Below are positions 19,936 to 30,003 of a stretch of DNA of 64,000 nucleotides, piece by piece. A program made the position numbers and the translations under genes. Source of the DNA: Streptomyces sp. DHE7-1 (lineage in GTDB: Bacteria > Actinomycetota > Actinomycetes > Streptomycetales > Streptomycetaceae); NCBI GenBank assembly GCA_016432725.1, contig JACJDG010000003.1, forward strand, positions 1,426,001-1,490,000. Reading direction: 5' to 3'. A model generated the notes under the pieces. It had not been told where the DNA came from. It did not search any database and saw only the letters and a list, made by a program, of their open reading frames with translations. Position 1 is the stretch's first letter, and each line of letters opens with the position of its first letter.

Positions 19936-21716
19936 TCACGCCTCCTTCGGGTCGACAGGGCCGGCGGCGGGACCGGCGGGACGGCGGGTGCGGCGCAGCG
20001 GCGGCTTGGCACCCAGGCTCTTCGGGTCGAGTCCGGACCACTTGTGGCCGTCCGCGAAGAACCTGCGGCGGGCGAGCAGGGTCATCAGCGGCTTGGTGAA
20101 CAGGAAGACGACGACCACGTCGAGCACGGTGGTCAGGCCGAGCGTGAACGCGAAGCCCTGCACCTTGCCGACGGTCACGATGAACAGCACCGCGGCGGCG
20201 AGGAACGACACGAAGTCGGAGACCAGGATGGTGCGCCGGGCGCGCGGCCAGGCCCGCTCGACGGCGGGGCGCAGCGAACGGCCCTCGCGGATCTCGTCCC
20301 GGATGCGTTCGAAGTACACGATGAACGAGTCCGCCGTGATGCCGATGGCGACGATGGCACCGCACACGGCCGGCAGGTTCAGCGCGAAGCCGATGGCCGG
20401 GCCGAGCAGCGCCATGATCACGTAGGTGAGGATGGCGGAGACCAGCAGGGACGCCATGGCCACGAGCGACAGGCCGCGGTAGTAGGCGATCAGGTAGATC
20501 ACGACCAGGGCGAGGCCGATCGCGCCGGCGATCAGACCCGCGCGCAGCTGCTCACCGCCGAGCGCGGCGGTGACCGTGGTGACGGTGTCCTCGCTGAACG
20601 AGAGCGGGAGCGCGCCGTAGGACAGCATGTTGGCGAGGCTCTGCGCCTCGTCCTGCGTGAAGCTGCCGGAGATCTCCGCCTGGCCGCCGGTGATGGCGCT
20701 CTGGACGTACGGGCTGGAGACGACCTCGCCGTCGAGGACGATGCCGAACTCGTTCTGCGGGCTCTGGTTCTTGGCGAGTGCGCCGGTGATGTCCGCGAAC
20801 TTGCTCGAACCGGACTTGGTGAAGGTCATCTGGACCTGCCAGCCGGAGCCGCCCTGGGTGTCGAAGATCGCCTGGGCCTTCTTCACCTCGGTGCCGTCCA
20901 CGCCGGCCGGGCCGAGCAGGTACTTGTACCAAGTCTTGTCCCGCTGGCCGCAGGCCACGGTGGGGTCACCGGGCTTGGCGTTGGTGCCGGCCTTGGCCCG
21001 CTCGGCGGGCTTGGCGCAGTTCAGGGCCGCGTACTGGGCCTGGAGCCTGGCGGTGTCCGGGTTGCCCGAGGCCGAGGCGGACGGGCTGGCGGAGGTCTTG
21101 GCGCCGGACGAGGACGAGGCGCTCGGGGAGGACGAGCCGGACGGCGAGGCGTCCGCCTTCAGCGCGTCGGTGACCGCGCGGCCCTGGGAGGTGGCGGAGG
21201 CCGACGGCGAGGCGGAGGAGGACGAGGACGCCTTCTCCTTGCTGGAGCCGGACGGGCTCGGCGAGGCGCCGCCGCTGGAGGACGCGCTCGGCGAGGGGCT
21301 CGCCGGGGTGGCGCCGCTGGGCTCGCTGGCGAGCACCGGGCGGAAGTACAGCTTGGCGGTGGTGCCGACCTGCTGCTGGGCCTCCTTGGAGTTGGTGCCC
21401 TTGGGGATGTTCACGATGATGTGATCGCGCCCCTGGGTCTGTACCTCCGCCTCGGAGACGCCCAGGCCGTTGACACGGCGGTTCATGATGTCGACCGCGG
21501 TGTCCATGTTGGCCTGGTTGATCGCGGACCCCTGGTCGGCCTTCGCCTTGAGCGTGATGCTCGTACCACCGGCGAGGTCGATGCCGAGGCGCGGTGTCGT
21601 GTGCCCGGAGAGGAACATCCCTCCGGTGAGCGCCACGATGGCGATCAAAATGAGGGCCAGCGAGCGCCCTGGCCTGCTCTGGGCGCTCGCGCTCCGGCCC
21701 TCTTAGGTGCTGCCAC
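19936..21716 (-). CDS. secD: Protein translocase subunit SecD, frame interrupted near the start
   Basis: Translocase subunit, about 593 residues when restored. The GTG at 21716 begins a basic N-terminus (AAPKRG...); one missing base in the C run at 21698-21700 breaks it, after which the frame reads LALILIAIVALTGGMFLSGH and the D1-type LGIDLAGGTSITL. Six membrane helices follow the periplasmic region, with RIRDEIREGRSLRPAVERAW between helices 4 and 5. The periplasmic domain carries a low-complexity insert of about 100 residues, mostly Ser, Ala, Pro and Gly, at roughly residues 105-210. Without the restoration, translation would have to start at an internal codon inside the first helix, which is unlikely. 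Confidence 0.9.
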
Positions 21717-21855
21717 CTTCTCGTACTCCCTCTCGGGCCGCCCCGCGCCGGATCGGCGCGGTCAGCCATGACATGGTGTCGGGCTCCGTGCGGCGAACAG
21801 AAGCACCCTGGGTGCGCGGGGTGCGGCCGGGCCGCGCCGCACACCCGGGGCGTGA

Positions 21856-22353
21856 CTACTTCGCCTCGGAGTCGCCGTCGGTCTTCTTCGGCTCTTCGTC
21901 CTTCTTGGCCTCGGCGACCTCGGCGGCGCCGGTCCCGTCCTCGGCGACGTCCTTCTTGCCGAAGTCGACGGCCTTGTCGCCGGAGGCGGCGGCAGCGGCG
22001 GGCTCGTCGGTCTCCGTGAGGGAGGAGGCGTCGTCCGGGACGACGTCCGCGTCGGCCTTGAGGTCGTGCTCGATGCCGTGGACGATCCGGTTGTACTCGT
22101 CGTCCGTGAGGACGGCGCCGATCGCGTTCTTGGCGAAGAGGAGGTCGACGCCCGGTCCGGCGTCGAGGAGGACCGTGTCCTCACTGACCTCCTTGACCGT
22201 CGCGTACATGCCCCCGATCGTGCGGACGCCGGAGCCGGGCTGCATCTCATTGCGCATGCTCGCGGCCTGCTGCTGCTTCTTCTTGGCCGAGCGCGTCATC
22301 AGGAACATGGCCGCGATGAGCACAATGAACGGGAGAAGGGTCAAGGTATTCAC
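21856..22353 (-). CDS. yajC: Preprotein translocase subunit YajC
   Basis: 165 residues from the GTG at 22353 (VNTLTLLPFIVLIAAMFLM). One membrane helix, then the conserved cytoplasmic SAKKKQQQAASMRNEMQPG and GVRTIGGMYATVKEV. The C-terminal 60 residues are acidic low complexity (Glu, Asp, Lys, Ala), a usual actinobacterial extension. The open frame continues upstream to 22482 but that part is not YajC-like. First gene of the yajC-secD-secF-apt unit. Confidence 0.92.
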   Translation of the reverse strand: MNTLTLLPFIVLIAAMFLMTRSAKKKQQQAASMRNEMQPGSGVRTIGGMYATVKEVSEDTVLLDAGPGVDLLFAKNAIGAVLTDDEYNRIVHGIEHDLKADADVVPDDASSLTETDEPAAAAASGDKAVDFGKKDVAEDGTGAAEVAEAKKDEEPKKTDGDSEAK

Positions 22354-22518
22354 GGGACGGGGATTCCTTCGCGCGACCGCGCGGTGAGAGCGGCCTGTTG
22401 ATGGGGGTGGGTCGGCGCCACCCGCAAGGGCGGCATCGGCGGAGTCTAAGCGAGTCCGCGCGCATGGAACAACGCTCAGCATGGCACCTGGGTTCCTGCC
22501 CCGCCAATGCCCTCGCCG

Positions 22519-23589
22519 TCACGCCCCGAACAGGTCCTGTTGTCCGTTTCCCCCGGTGGCCGTGCGGGGCGGGGTCAGACCGAGGTGCGCCCAGGCGGCC
22601 GGGGTACCGACCCGGCCGCGCGGGGTGCGGGCCAGCAGTCCCTCCCTGACCAGGAAGGGCTCGGCGACCTCCTCGACCGTCTCGCGCTCCTCGCCCACCG
22701 CGACGGCGAGCGTGGACAGGCCGACCGGACCGCCGCCGAACAGCTTCAGCAGCGCCTCCAGCACGGCCCGGTCGAGGCGGTCGAGACCGCGCGCGTCCAC
22801 TTCGTAGACGGCGAGGGCGGCCCCGGCGATCTCGCGGGTGATCACACCGTCCGCCTTGACCTGCGCGTAGTCCCGGACGCGGCGCAGCAGACGGTTGGCG
22901 ATGCGGGGCGTCCCGCGGGAGCGGCCGGCGATCTCGGCGGCGCCGTCCGCCTCGATGCCGACGTCGAGCAGGCTCGCCGAGCGGTGCACCACGCGCTCCA
23001 GCTCGTGCGGCTCGTAGAACTCCATGTGCGCGGTGAAGCCGAAGCGGTCGCGCAGCGGGGGCGGCAGCAGGCCCGCGCGCGTGGTGGCGCCGACCAGGGT
23101 GAACGGGGGCAGCTCCAGGGGGATGGCGGTGGCGCCGGGGCCCTTGCCGACGATGACGTCGACGCGGAAGTCCTCCATGGCCATGTACAGCATCTCCTCG
23201 GCGGGCCGGGACATGCGGTGGATCTCGTCGAGGAAGAGGACCTCGCCCTCCTGGAGCGAGGAGAGGATCGCGGCGAGATCGCCGGCGTGCTGGATGGCGG
23301 GGCCGGAGGTGATGCGGATGGGGGCGCCCATCTCGGCCGCGATGATCATCGACAGGGTGGTCTTGCCGAGGCCGGGGGCGCCGGAGAGCAGCACGTGGTC
23401 GGCGGTGGCGCCACGCGCGCGTGCGGCGCGCAGGACGAGGTCGAGCTGTTCGCGGACCTTCTCCTGGCCGATGAACTCGTCGAGGTCCTTGGGGCGCAGG
23501 GCCGCCTCGACGGCCTGGTCCTCGCCGTCGGCGGCGGAGCCCACCAGCCGCTCGGGGGCGGCGGAGTCGGTCGTGTCGTCCCAGTTCAT
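22519..23589 (-). CDS. ruvB: Holliday junction branch-migration helicase RuvB
   Basis: AAA+ hexameric motor that drives branch migration with RuvA. 356 residues: [19 protein letters not shown], Walker A ([17 protein letters not shown]), Walker B ([10 protein letters not shown]), sensor 1 ([12 protein letters not shown]), the arginine-finger region [13 protein letters not shown], and the C-terminal winged-helix domain ending near [17 protein letters not shown]. It follows ruvC and ruvA on the same strand; 28 nt separate it from ruvA. Confidence 0.97.
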   Translation of the reverse strand: MNWDDTTDSAAPERLVGSAADGEDQAVEAALRPKDLDEFIGQEKVREQLDLVLRAARARGATADHVLLSGAPGLGKTTLSMIIAAEMGAPIRITSGPAIQHAGDLAAILSSLQEGEVLFLDEIHRMSRPAEEMLYMAMEDFRVDVIVGKGPGATAIPLELPPFTLVGATTRAGLLPPPLRDRFGFTAHMEFYEPHELERVVHRSASLLDVGIEADGAAEIAGRSRGTPRIANRLLRRVRDYAQVKADGVITREIAGAALAVYEVDARGLDRLDRAVLEALLKLFGGGPVGLSTLAVAVGEERETVEEVAEPFLVREGLLARTPRGRVGTPAAWAHLGLTPPRTATGGNGQQDLFGA

Positions 23590-23617
23590 GTGGTGTGCCT
23601 CGGGGTGGTGGAGTCGG

Positions 23618-24223
23618 TCAGCGGGCGCGGTTCAGGGTCTGCAGCGCTGCCTTCAGCAGCTGACCCACCTGCGGGGTGCCGCCCGCGGCCTCGGCCTGGG
23701 GGGTCACGGCGGCGACCGCCTCGTCGGCCTCGCGGGTGGCGTACCCGAGGCCGATGAGGGCCGCGTGCAGCTGGTCCCGCCAGCCCTGGGTGACGGGCGC
23801 GCCCACCACGGGGGCGCCGACCGGCGCGCCGAGGCGGTCCTTCAGCTCCAGCAGGAGTTTCTGGGCACCCTTCTTGCCGATGCCGGGCACCGCGGTGAGC
23901 GCCTTCTCGTCGGCGGTGGCGACGGCCCGGCGCAGCGCGTCCGGCGTGTGCACCGCGAGCATGGCCTGGGCGAGCCTCGGTCCGACCCCGCTGGCGGTCT
24001 GGAGCAGCTCGAAGACCTGGCGCTCGTCTTCGTCGGCGAAGCCGTACAGCGTCAGGGAGTCCTCACGGACGACCAGGGAGGTGTGCAGCTTGGCGGGCCG
24101 GCCCTCGCGGAGGGTGGAGAGGGTGTTCGGCGTGCACTGGACGGCCATGCCGACGCCGCCCACCTCGATCACCGCCGCGTCGGGGGCGAGCGCGGCGACC
24201 GTGCCGCTGAGGAAGGCGATCAT
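23618..24223 (-). CDS. ruvA: Holliday junction DNA helicase RuvA
   Basis: Tetrameric junction-binding subunit. 201 residues from the ATG at 24223: N-terminal OB domain ([20 protein letters not shown]), the paired helix-hairpin-helix motifs [17 protein letters not shown] and [20 protein letters not shown], and the C-terminal RuvB-contacting domain ([20 protein letters not shown]). Its start overlaps the ruvC stop by four bases, so the two are translationally coupled. An upstream open extension to 24781 is a shadow of ruvC. Confidence 0.97.
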   Translation of the reverse strand: MIAFLSGTVAALAPDAAVIEVGGVGMAVQCTPNTLSTLREGRPAKLHTSLVVREDSLTLYGFADEDERQVFELLQTASGVGPRLAQAMLAVHTPDALRRAVATADEKALTAVPGIGKKGAQKLLLELKDRLGAPVGAPVVGAPVTQGWRDQLHAALIGLGYATREADEAVAAVTPQAEAAGGTPQVGQLLKAALQTLNRAR

Positions 24224-24759
24224 GCCGTACGGCCTTTCGTTGCCTGGGCCGAGTGCAGAGCCACGGCCTGCTGGAGTCGGTTCTGCGCGGGCGCGCGCCA
24301 GATGTGGCAGATGGCGAGCGCGAGGGCGTCGGCGGCGTCGGCCGGCCTGGGCGGCGCGGAGAGCCGGAGCAGCCGGGTGACCATGGCACCGACCTGTGCC
24401 TTGTCGGCCCGTCCGCTGCCGGTGACGGCGGCCTTGACCTCGCTGGGGGTGTGCAGGGCGACCGGGATGCCGCGGCGGGCGGCGCACAGCATGGCGACCG
24501 CGCTGGCCTGGGCGGTGCCCATCACCGTGCGCACGTTGTGCTGGCTGAACACCCGCTCCACGGCGACGAATTCGGGCCGGTGCTCGTCCAGCCAGGCCTC
24601 GATGCCCTGCTCGACGGCGACCAGGCGGTGCCCCAGCTCGGCGTCCGCGGGCGTCCGTACGACGCCGACGCCGATCATGGTGAGCGGGCGCCCCGCGACT
24701 CCCTCGACGACACCGACACCGCACCGGGTCAGGCCGGGGTCCACCCCCAGTACGCGCAC
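24220..24759 (-). CDS. ruvC: Crossover junction endodeoxyribonuclease RuvC
   Basis: Holliday-junction resolvase with an RNase H fold. 179 residues. The four catalytic acidic residues are all visible: Asp in [12 protein letters not shown], Glu in [11 protein letters not shown], and the Asp pair in [17 protein letters not shown]. First gene of the ruvC-ruvA-ruvB unit, 135 nt downstream of yebC with a terminator between them. Confidence 0.97.
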   Translation of the reverse strand: MRVLGVDPGLTRCGVGVVEGVAGRPLTMIGVGVVRTPADAELGHRLVAVEQGIEAWLDEHRPEFVAVERVFSQHNVRTVMGTAQASAVAMLCAARRGIPVALHTPSEVKAAVTGSGRADKAQVGAMVTRLLRLSAPPRPADAADALALAICHIWRAPAQNRLQQAVALHSAQATKGRTA

Positions 24760-24839
24760 CGCGCCCTCCCTCTCTGGTCATCCGCGGACGCCTGGTGATC
24801 CACGGATGCCGCCAGGCTAGCGGCTGCCTCTGACAACGG

Positions 24840-24874
24840 CGGCGGGCCGGTGGACGTGTTCCACCGGCCCGCCG
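24840..24874 (-). terminator. Terminator downstream of yebC
   Basis: Perfect 15-bp stem (24840-24854 with 24860-24874) and 5-nt loop, starting 20 nt after the yebC stop. Separates yebC from the ruvCAB unit. Confidence 0.85.
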
Positions 24875-24893
24875 TACCGCTCACACGGCGGCG

Positions 24894-25646
24894 TTACGCG
24901 TCGACCTTCTCCATGATCTCGTCGCTGACGTCGAAGTTGGCGAAGACGTTCTGCACGTCGTCGCTGTCCTCGAGCGCGTCGATCAGCTTGAAGATCTTCT
25001 TGGCGCCCTCCTCGTCCAGCTCGACCTGGACGGACGGCACGAAGCTGGAGTCGGCGGAGTCGTAGTCGATCCCGGCCCCCTGGAGGGCGGTGCGGACCGC
25101 GACCAGGTCGGTGGCCTCGCTGATGACCTCGAAGGTCTCACCGAGGTCGTTGACCTCCTCGGCGCCCGCGTCCAGGACGGCACCGAGGACGTCGTCCTCG
25201 GACAGCTCGCCCTTGGGGACGATGACGACGCCCTTGCGGCTGAACATGTACGACACCGAGCCCGGGTCGGCCATGCTGCCGCCGTTGCGGGTCATGGCGA
25301 CGCGCACGTCGGAGGCGGCGCGGTTGCGGTTGTCGGTGAGGCACTCGATGAGGACGGCGACACCGTTCGGGCCGTAGCCCTCGTACATGATCGTCTCGTA
25401 GTCGGCGCCACCGGCCTCGAGACCACCGCCGCGCTTGATCGCGGAGTCGATGTTCTTGTTGGGGACCGACTGCTTCTTGGCCTTCTGGACGGCGTCGTAG
25501 AGAGTCGGGTTGCCCTCGAGGTCGACGCCGCCCATGCGCGCCGCGACCTCGATGTTCTTGATCAGCTTCGCGAAGAGCTTGCCGCGCTTGGCGTCGATCA
25601 CGGCCTTCTTGTGCTTCGTCGTAGCCCATTTAGAGTGGCCGGACAT
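24894..25646 (-). CDS. yebC: YebC/PmpR family DNA-binding regulator
   Basis: 250 residues from the ATG beginning [23 protein letters not shown], the invariant family opening. Other landmarks: [33 protein letters not shown] and the acidic C-terminal domain. Family members act as transcriptional regulators; more recent work on some members also implicates translation of proline-rich stretches. A seven-residue in-frame extension upstream lacks support. Lies 49 nt after pdxT and just before ruvC, as in many bacteria. Confidence 0.95.
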   Translation of the reverse strand: MSGHSKWATTKHKKAVIDAKRGKLFAKLIKNIEVAARMGGVDLEGNPTLYDAVQKAKKQSVPNKNIDSAIKRGGGLEAGGADYETIMYEGYGPNGVAVLIECLTDNRNRAASDVRVAMTRNGGSMADPGSVSYMFSRKGVVIVPKGELSEDDVLGAVLDAGAEEVNDLGETFEVISEATDLVAVRTALQGAGIDYDSADSSFVPSVQVELDEEGAKKIFKLIDALEDSDDVQNVFANFDVSDEIMEKVDA

Positions 25647-25695
25647 CTGCCTGTCTCCTTCGCTCAACCCATCTCTGCAACGAACTCCAGAGATC

Positions 25696-26301
25696 CTACA
25701 AGGACTCCGGTGCCCGGTCGGCGCGCACCATGTCGACGAAAAGCGAGTGCACGCGGTGGTCGCCGGTCAGTTCGGGATGGAACGACGTGGCGAGCACGTT
25801 GCCCTGGCGGACCGCGACGATGTGTCCTTCGTGCTCGGCGAGCACTTCGGCCCCGGCGCCCACGGACTCCACCCAGGGAGCGCGGATGAAGACGCCCTCC
25901 ACAGGATCGCCCGGGATGCCCCGGACGTCGACCGCGGCCTCGAAGGACTCGTTCTGACGTCCGAAGGCGTTGCGGCGCACGATCATGTCGATGCCGCCGA
26001 TGGTCTCCTGGCCCGAGCGCGGGTCGAGGATCTTGTCGGCGAGCAGGATCATGCCGGCGCAGGTGCCGTAGACGGGCATGCCGCCGCGCACGCGCGCGCG
26101 GAGGGGTTCCATCACTCCGAAGAGGACGGCCAGCTTGGAGATGGTGGTCGACTCGCCGCCGGGCAGCACGAGGGCGTCGACCTCGGCGAGTTCCTCGGGG
26201 CGCCGCACCGGCCTGGCCACGGCGTCGGCCGCGGCCAGGGCGATGAGGTGCTCCCGTACGTCGCCCTGGAGCGCCAGGACGCCTATGACGGGGGTGTTCA
26301 T
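25696..26301 (-). CDS. pdxT: Pyridoxal 5'-phosphate synthase glutaminase subunit PdxT
   Basis: 201 residues. Class I glutaminase that supplies ammonia to PdxS. Active-site elements: [13 protein letters not shown], the nucleophile Cys in [12 protein letters not shown], and the His/Glu pair in [11 protein letters not shown]. It starts 13 nt after the pdxS stop, so the two subunits are co-translated. Confidence 0.97.
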   Translation of the reverse strand: MNTPVIGVLALQGDVREHLIALAAADAVARPVRRPEELAEVDALVLPGGESTTISKLAVLFGVMEPLRARVRGGMPVYGTCAGMILLADKILDPRSGQETIGGIDMIVRRNAFGRQNESFEAAVDVRGIPGDPVEGVFIRAPWVESVGAGAEVLAEHEGHIVAVRQGNVLATSFHPELTGDHRVHSLFVDMVRADRAPESL

Positions 26302-26314
26302 GTGCCGTGTCGCC

Positions 26315-27220
26315 TTACCAGCCGCGGTTGGCGTAGCGCTCGGTCTCGGGCAGGGTGTCGCAGTTGATGCCGACCATGGCCTCGCCGAGGTTGCGGGAGG
26401 CGTCCGCGATGATCTTCGGGTCGTCGTAGAAGGTGGTGGCCTTCACGATGGCGGCGGCGCGCTTGGCCGGGTCGCCGGACTTGAAGATGCCGGAGCCGAC
26501 GAAGACGCCCTCGGCGCCGAGCTGGCGCATCAGCGCGGCGTCGGCCGGGGTGGCCACACCGCCGGCGGAGAAGAGGACCACCGGGAGCTTGCCCAGCTCG
26601 GCGACCTCCTTGACCAGCTCGTAGGGGGCGCGCAGCTCCTTGGCGGCGGCGTACAGCTCGTGGTTGTCGAAGCCGCGCAGGCGGGCGATCTCGTTCTTGA
26701 TCTGGCGCAGGTGGCGGACGGCCTCGACGACGTTGCCGGTGCCGGCCTCGCCCTTGGAGCGGATCATCGCGGCGCCCTCGGCGATGCGGCGCAGGGCCTC
26801 GCCCAGGTTGGTGGCACCACAGACGAAGGGGGTGGTGAAGGACCACTTGTCGGAGTGGTTGACCTCGTCGGCCGGGGTGAGCACCTCGGACTCGTCGATG
26901 TAGTCGACGCCGAGGGACTGCAGGACCTGGGCCTCGACGAAGTGGCCGATGCGGGACTTGGCCATGACCGGGATCGAGACGGCGTCGATGATGCCCTCGA
27001 TCATGTCCGGGTCGGACATGCGGGCCACGCCGCCGTCCTTGCGGATGTCGGCCGGGACCCGCTCCAGGGCCATGACGGCGACGGCGCCCGCGTCCTCAGC
27101 GATCTTCGCCTGCTCCGGCGTGACGACGTCCATGATCACGCCGCCCTTGAGCTGCTCGGCCATGCCGCGCTTCACACGGGCGGTGCCGGTCTCGGGAGCC
27201 TGGTTGTCGGTGGTGGACAC
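26315..27220 (-). CDS. pdxS: Pyridoxal 5'-phosphate synthase lyase subunit PdxS
   Basis: 301 residues from the GTG at 27220. TIM-barrel enzyme that makes PLP from ribose 5-phosphate, glyceraldehyde 3-phosphate and ammonia from PdxT. Conserved segments: [19 protein letters not shown], the catalytic Lys in [28 protein letters not shown], and the phosphate-binding [15 protein letters not shown] and [12 protein letters not shown] four-residue upstream extension is possible but unneeded. Confidence 0.98.
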   Translation of the reverse strand: MSTTDNQAPETGTARVKRGMAEQLKGGVIMDVVTPEQAKIAEDAGAVAVMALERVPADIRKDGGVARMSDPDMIEGIIDAVSIPVMAKSRIGHFVEAQVLQSLGVDYIDESEVLTPADEVNHSDKWSFTTPFVCGATNLGEALRRIAEGAAMIRSKGEAGTGNVVEAVRHLRQIKNEIARLRGFDNHELYAAAKELRAPYELVKEVAELGKLPVVLFSAGGVATPADAALMRQLGAEGVFVGSGIFKSGDPAKRAAAIVKATTFYDDPKIIADASRNLGEAMVGINCDTLPETERYANRGW

Positions 27221-27346
27221 GGGTGACCTCACTGAGTGGAGAAGGGTGACTGCACGGATGAGGAAACGCGAGGGGACCAGTCCACAGCAAGGGCCAATGC
27301 CGACCCGGTGGATCGTTTTGCGCGGTCGCGGGGCGCGGCGCCGGGT

Positions 27347-27889
27347 TCAGGCGGCCCGTTCCACCAGGGCCGCGGGCGGCTCGTCGTCCATCTCGAAGGC
27401 CAGCGGGAACGGGGCGTGGCCGGCCAGCCGGAACCAGCGCACCTTGCGGTGCTCGCGGAGCCTGCGGGCGGCCCCCACGGCGTCGTTGTGGAAGCGGCGG
27501 GCCATGGGGACCCGGCGTACCGCCTCGGCCAGCTCACGGGCCGCCTCGTCGCCGCCCGGGGCCTCCCGGACGACCTCGACCTGCCGCGGGTCCTCGAACA
27601 CCGCGCGCAGGGCCTGGCTCAGCTCGCTCTCCGCGACCTCCCGCTGGTCCTCCTCCGCCTGCCGGGCGGCGTGCGCGGCCTCGTAGAGCACTATCGAGGC
27701 GGCGGGGTCGAGGACGCCCGAGGTGGCCAGCTCCTGGGCCACGGAGGCCCGCCGCAGCAGCTGGGCGTCCAGCGCGGCCCGCGCGGCGTCCATGCGCACG
27801 TGCAGCCGGTCCAGCCGCCCGGCCGTCCAGCTCAGATAGACGCCGACGGCGACGAGGGCGAGGAGGATCCAGATGAGGGTTGCGGTCAC
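27347..27889 (-). CDS. LemA-like membrane-anchored helical protein
   Basis: 180 residues, GTG start. One N-terminal membrane helix (LIWILLALVAVGVYLSW) is followed by a long helical domain with LHVRMDAARAALDAQLLRRASVAQEL and the late VPMARRFHNDAVGAARRLRE, which matches the LemA-fold pattern (helical bundle, R-F-Y/H-N). The C-terminus FPLAFEMDDEPPAAL also fits. LemA proteins have no established biochemical role. Sits between the PIM glycosyltransferase and pdxS on the same strand, 48 nt after the former. Confidence 0.7.
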   Translation of the reverse strand: MTATLIWILLALVAVGVYLSWTAGRLDRLHVRMDAARAALDAQLLRRASVAQELATSGVLDPAASIVLYEAAHAARQAEEDQREVAESELSQALRAVFEDPRQVEVVREAPGGDEAARELAEAVRRVPMARRFHNDAVGAARRLREHRKVRWFRLAGHAPFPLAFEMDDEPPAALVERAA

Positions 27890-27937
27890 GGGCGAAGGCT
27901 ATCGGGACGCCCAGGCCGTGCCGTCGCCCCCGTCGGT

Positions 27938-29098
27938 TCAGTCCCGGGCCAGCCCGAACCGTGACCGCCGGCCCGGTCGCTCGTCCGTGGCCACCGCCGC
28001 CGTTCCGGTCGTGACGGTCTCGTACACCGACAGGATGTCGGCGCCGACCGTCGACCAGTCGAAGCGGCGCACGTGCGCGCTGCCCCGCTCCCGCAGTTCG
28101 GCGCGCCGCTCCGGGTCCGCCAGCAGGTCCACGGCCGCCCGGGCCAGCGCGTCGGCGTCCTCGTTGGCGAAGACCTCGCCGGCCTTGCCCTGGTCGAGGA
28201 CCTGGACGAACGCGTCCAGGTCGGAGGCGAGGACGGGGGCGCCCGCCGACATCGCCTCGACCAGGATGATGCCGAAGCTCTCGCCGCCGGTGTTGGGCGC
28301 GACGTACAGGTCGACGCTGCGCAGGAAGCGGGCCTTGTCCTCGTCGCTGATCATGCCGAGGAACTCCACGCGCGAGCGCAGCTCCGCGGGCAGCTCCTCG
28401 ACGGCCGCCTCCTCGTCGCCGCGTCCCGCGACCAGCAGCCGGGTCTGCGGGCGGGCGGCGAGGATCTTCGGCAGCGCCCTCATCAGCACCGGCAGGCCCT
28501 TGCGGGGCTCGTCGATACGGCCGATGAAGCCGATCGTGTCGCCCTGCCACTGCGGCCTGGGCTCGGCGTCGGCGAAGAAGTCGACGTCGACGCCGTTGGG
28601 GATGACCACCGCGTCCCCGCCGAGGTGCTCGACCAGGGTGCGCCGGGCGTACTCGCTCACCGCGATCCGCGCGCTGATCTTCTCCAGCGCGGCCTGCAGG
28701 ATCGCGTAGGCGGCGATCATCGCGCGCGAGCGGGGGTTGGAGGTGTGGAAGGTGGCCACGATGGGGCCCTGCGCCGCCCAGCAGGTCAGCAGGCCGAGCG
28801 AGGGGGACGTCGGCTCGTGGATGTGCACCACGTCGAACGCGCCCTCGTGGAGCCATCGGCGCACGCGCGCGGCCGACAGGAAACCGAAGTTCAGCCGGGC
28901 CACCGAGCCGTTGTACGGCACCGGGACGGCGCGGCCGGCCGACACGACGTACGGCGGCAGCGGGGTGTCGTCGTCGGCGGGCGCGAGGACGGAGACCTCG
29001 TGGCCGAGCCGGATGAAGTACTCGGCGAGGTCGCGGATGTGGAACTGGACGCCGCCGGGCACGTCCCACGAGTACGGGCAGACGATCCCGATTCTCAC
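27938..29098 (-). CDS. pimA: GDP-mannose-dependent phosphatidylinositol mannosyltransferase (PimA-type)
   Basis: 386 residues, GT-B fold, GT4 family. Transfers mannose to phosphatidylinositol on the inner membrane face. Landmarks: RIGIVCPYSWDVPGGVQFHI with the Gly-rich loop, VVHIHEPTSPSLGLLTCWAA, IPNGVDVDFF, IGFIGRIDEPRKGLPVLM, and the donor-site ESFGIILVEAMSAGAPVLASD. I use the GTG at 29098, which overlaps the acyltransferase stop by four bases; upstream codons to 29134 are antisense shadow. The pgsA-acyltransferase-pimA order is the one known from mycobacteria. Confidence 0.93.
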   Translation of the reverse strand: MRIGIVCPYSWDVPGGVQFHIRDLAEYFIRLGHEVSVLAPADDDTPLPPYVVSAGRAVPVPYNGSVARLNFGFLSAARVRRWLHEGAFDVVHIHEPTSPSLGLLTCWAAQGPIVATFHTSNPRSRAMIAAYAILQAALEKISARIAVSEYARRTLVEHLGGDAVVIPNGVDVDFFADAEPRPQWQGDTIGFIGRIDEPRKGLPVLMRALPKILAARPQTRLLVAGRGDEEAAVEELPAELRSRVEFLGMISDEDKARFLRSVDLYVAPNTGGESFGIILVEAMSAGAPVLASDLDAFVQVLDQGKAGEVFANEDADALARAAVDLLADPERRAELRERGSAHVRRFDWSTVGADILSVYETVTTGTAAVATDERPGRRSRFGLARD

Positions 29099-30003
29099 GA
29101 GGGTCCCTTCGTGGGGTCCAGGTCGGCGAGCCACAGACGCTGGAGCATGTGCCAGTCCTCCGGGTGCTCGGCGATCCCGGTGGCGAAGGCGTCGGCGAGC
29201 GACTGTGTCATGGCGGACGTCTTCTCGGCGCGCGTACCCGTCCGCGGTACCTCGATCGGGGGATGCACGCGGCCCTTCATGACCGGGGAGTCGTCGTACC
29301 GGAGGGTGACGGGCAGCAGCAGCGCGCCCGTCTGCTGGGCCAGCAGGGCCGGTCCCGCGGGCATCCGGGCCCGGTCGCCGAAGAAGTCCACCTCGGTGCC
29401 GGACGCGGACAGGTCGCGGTCGGCGACCAGGCAGACCAGGCCGCCGTCGCGCAGCCGCCGGGCCAGGGTGCCGAAGGCCGAGCCGCCGCTGTGCGGGAGC
29501 ACCTCCATGCCGAGGCCCTCGCGGTAGGCGACGAAACGGTCGTAGAGGGTCTCGGGCTTCAGCCGCTCGGCGACCGTGGTGAACGGGGTCCCCAGCTCGG
29601 TGGTGACCCAGGCGCCGGCGAGGTCCCAGTTGGCCAGGTGCGGCAGCGCCAGGATCACACCGCGGCCGGAGGCGAGCCCGTCGGTCAGGTGGTGGAGGTC
29701 CTTGGGCTGGAAGCCGCCCCTGACACGTTCGGGGCTCCAGGCCGGGAGCCGGAAGGACTCCATCCAGTAGCGCAGGTAGGAACGCATCCCCGCGCGCGAG
29801 AGCTCGGCCAGCCGCTCCGGGCCGGCGTCGGGCACCACGCGCGCGTAGTTGGCCTCCAGACGCAGTACGCCCTTGCCGCGCCGCTTCCAGGCGAGGTCGG
29901 CGATGGTCCGGCCGAGGCGGACCGCGACGGGTTCGGGGAGGTTCTTGACGGTGCTCCAGCCGAGCCCGTACAGCGCGTCGGTGAGCCGGTCCGCGGTGCT
30001 CAC
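29095..30003 (-). CDS. Phosphatidylinositol mannoside acyltransferase (LpxL/HtrB family)
   Basis: 302 residues. Adds an acyl chain to the mannose of PIM. The family motif HxxxxD/E is present in ALPHLANWDLAGAW; other conserved parts are LVADRDLSASGTEVDFFG, MPAGPALLAQQTGALLLPVT and the N-terminal amphipathic STADRLTDALYGLGWSTVK. The GTG at 30003 overlaps the stop of the PI synthase gene (GTGA), and its own stop overlaps the pimA start the same way, so all three are translationally coupled. Confidence 0.92.
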   Translation of the reverse strand: MSTADRLTDALYGLGWSTVKNLPEPVAVRLGRTIADLAWKRRGKGVLRLEANYARVVPDAGPERLAELSRAGMRSYLRYWMESFRLPAWSPERVRGGFQPKDLHHLTDGLASGRGVILALPHLANWDLAGAWVTTELGTPFTTVAERLKPETLYDRFVAYREGLGMEVLPHSGGSAFGTLARRLRDGGLVCLVADRDLSASGTEVDFFGDRARMPAGPALLAQQTGALLLPVTLRYDDSPVMKGRVHPPIEVPRTGTRAEKTSAMTQSLADAFATGIAEHPEDWHMLQRLWLADLDPTKGPS

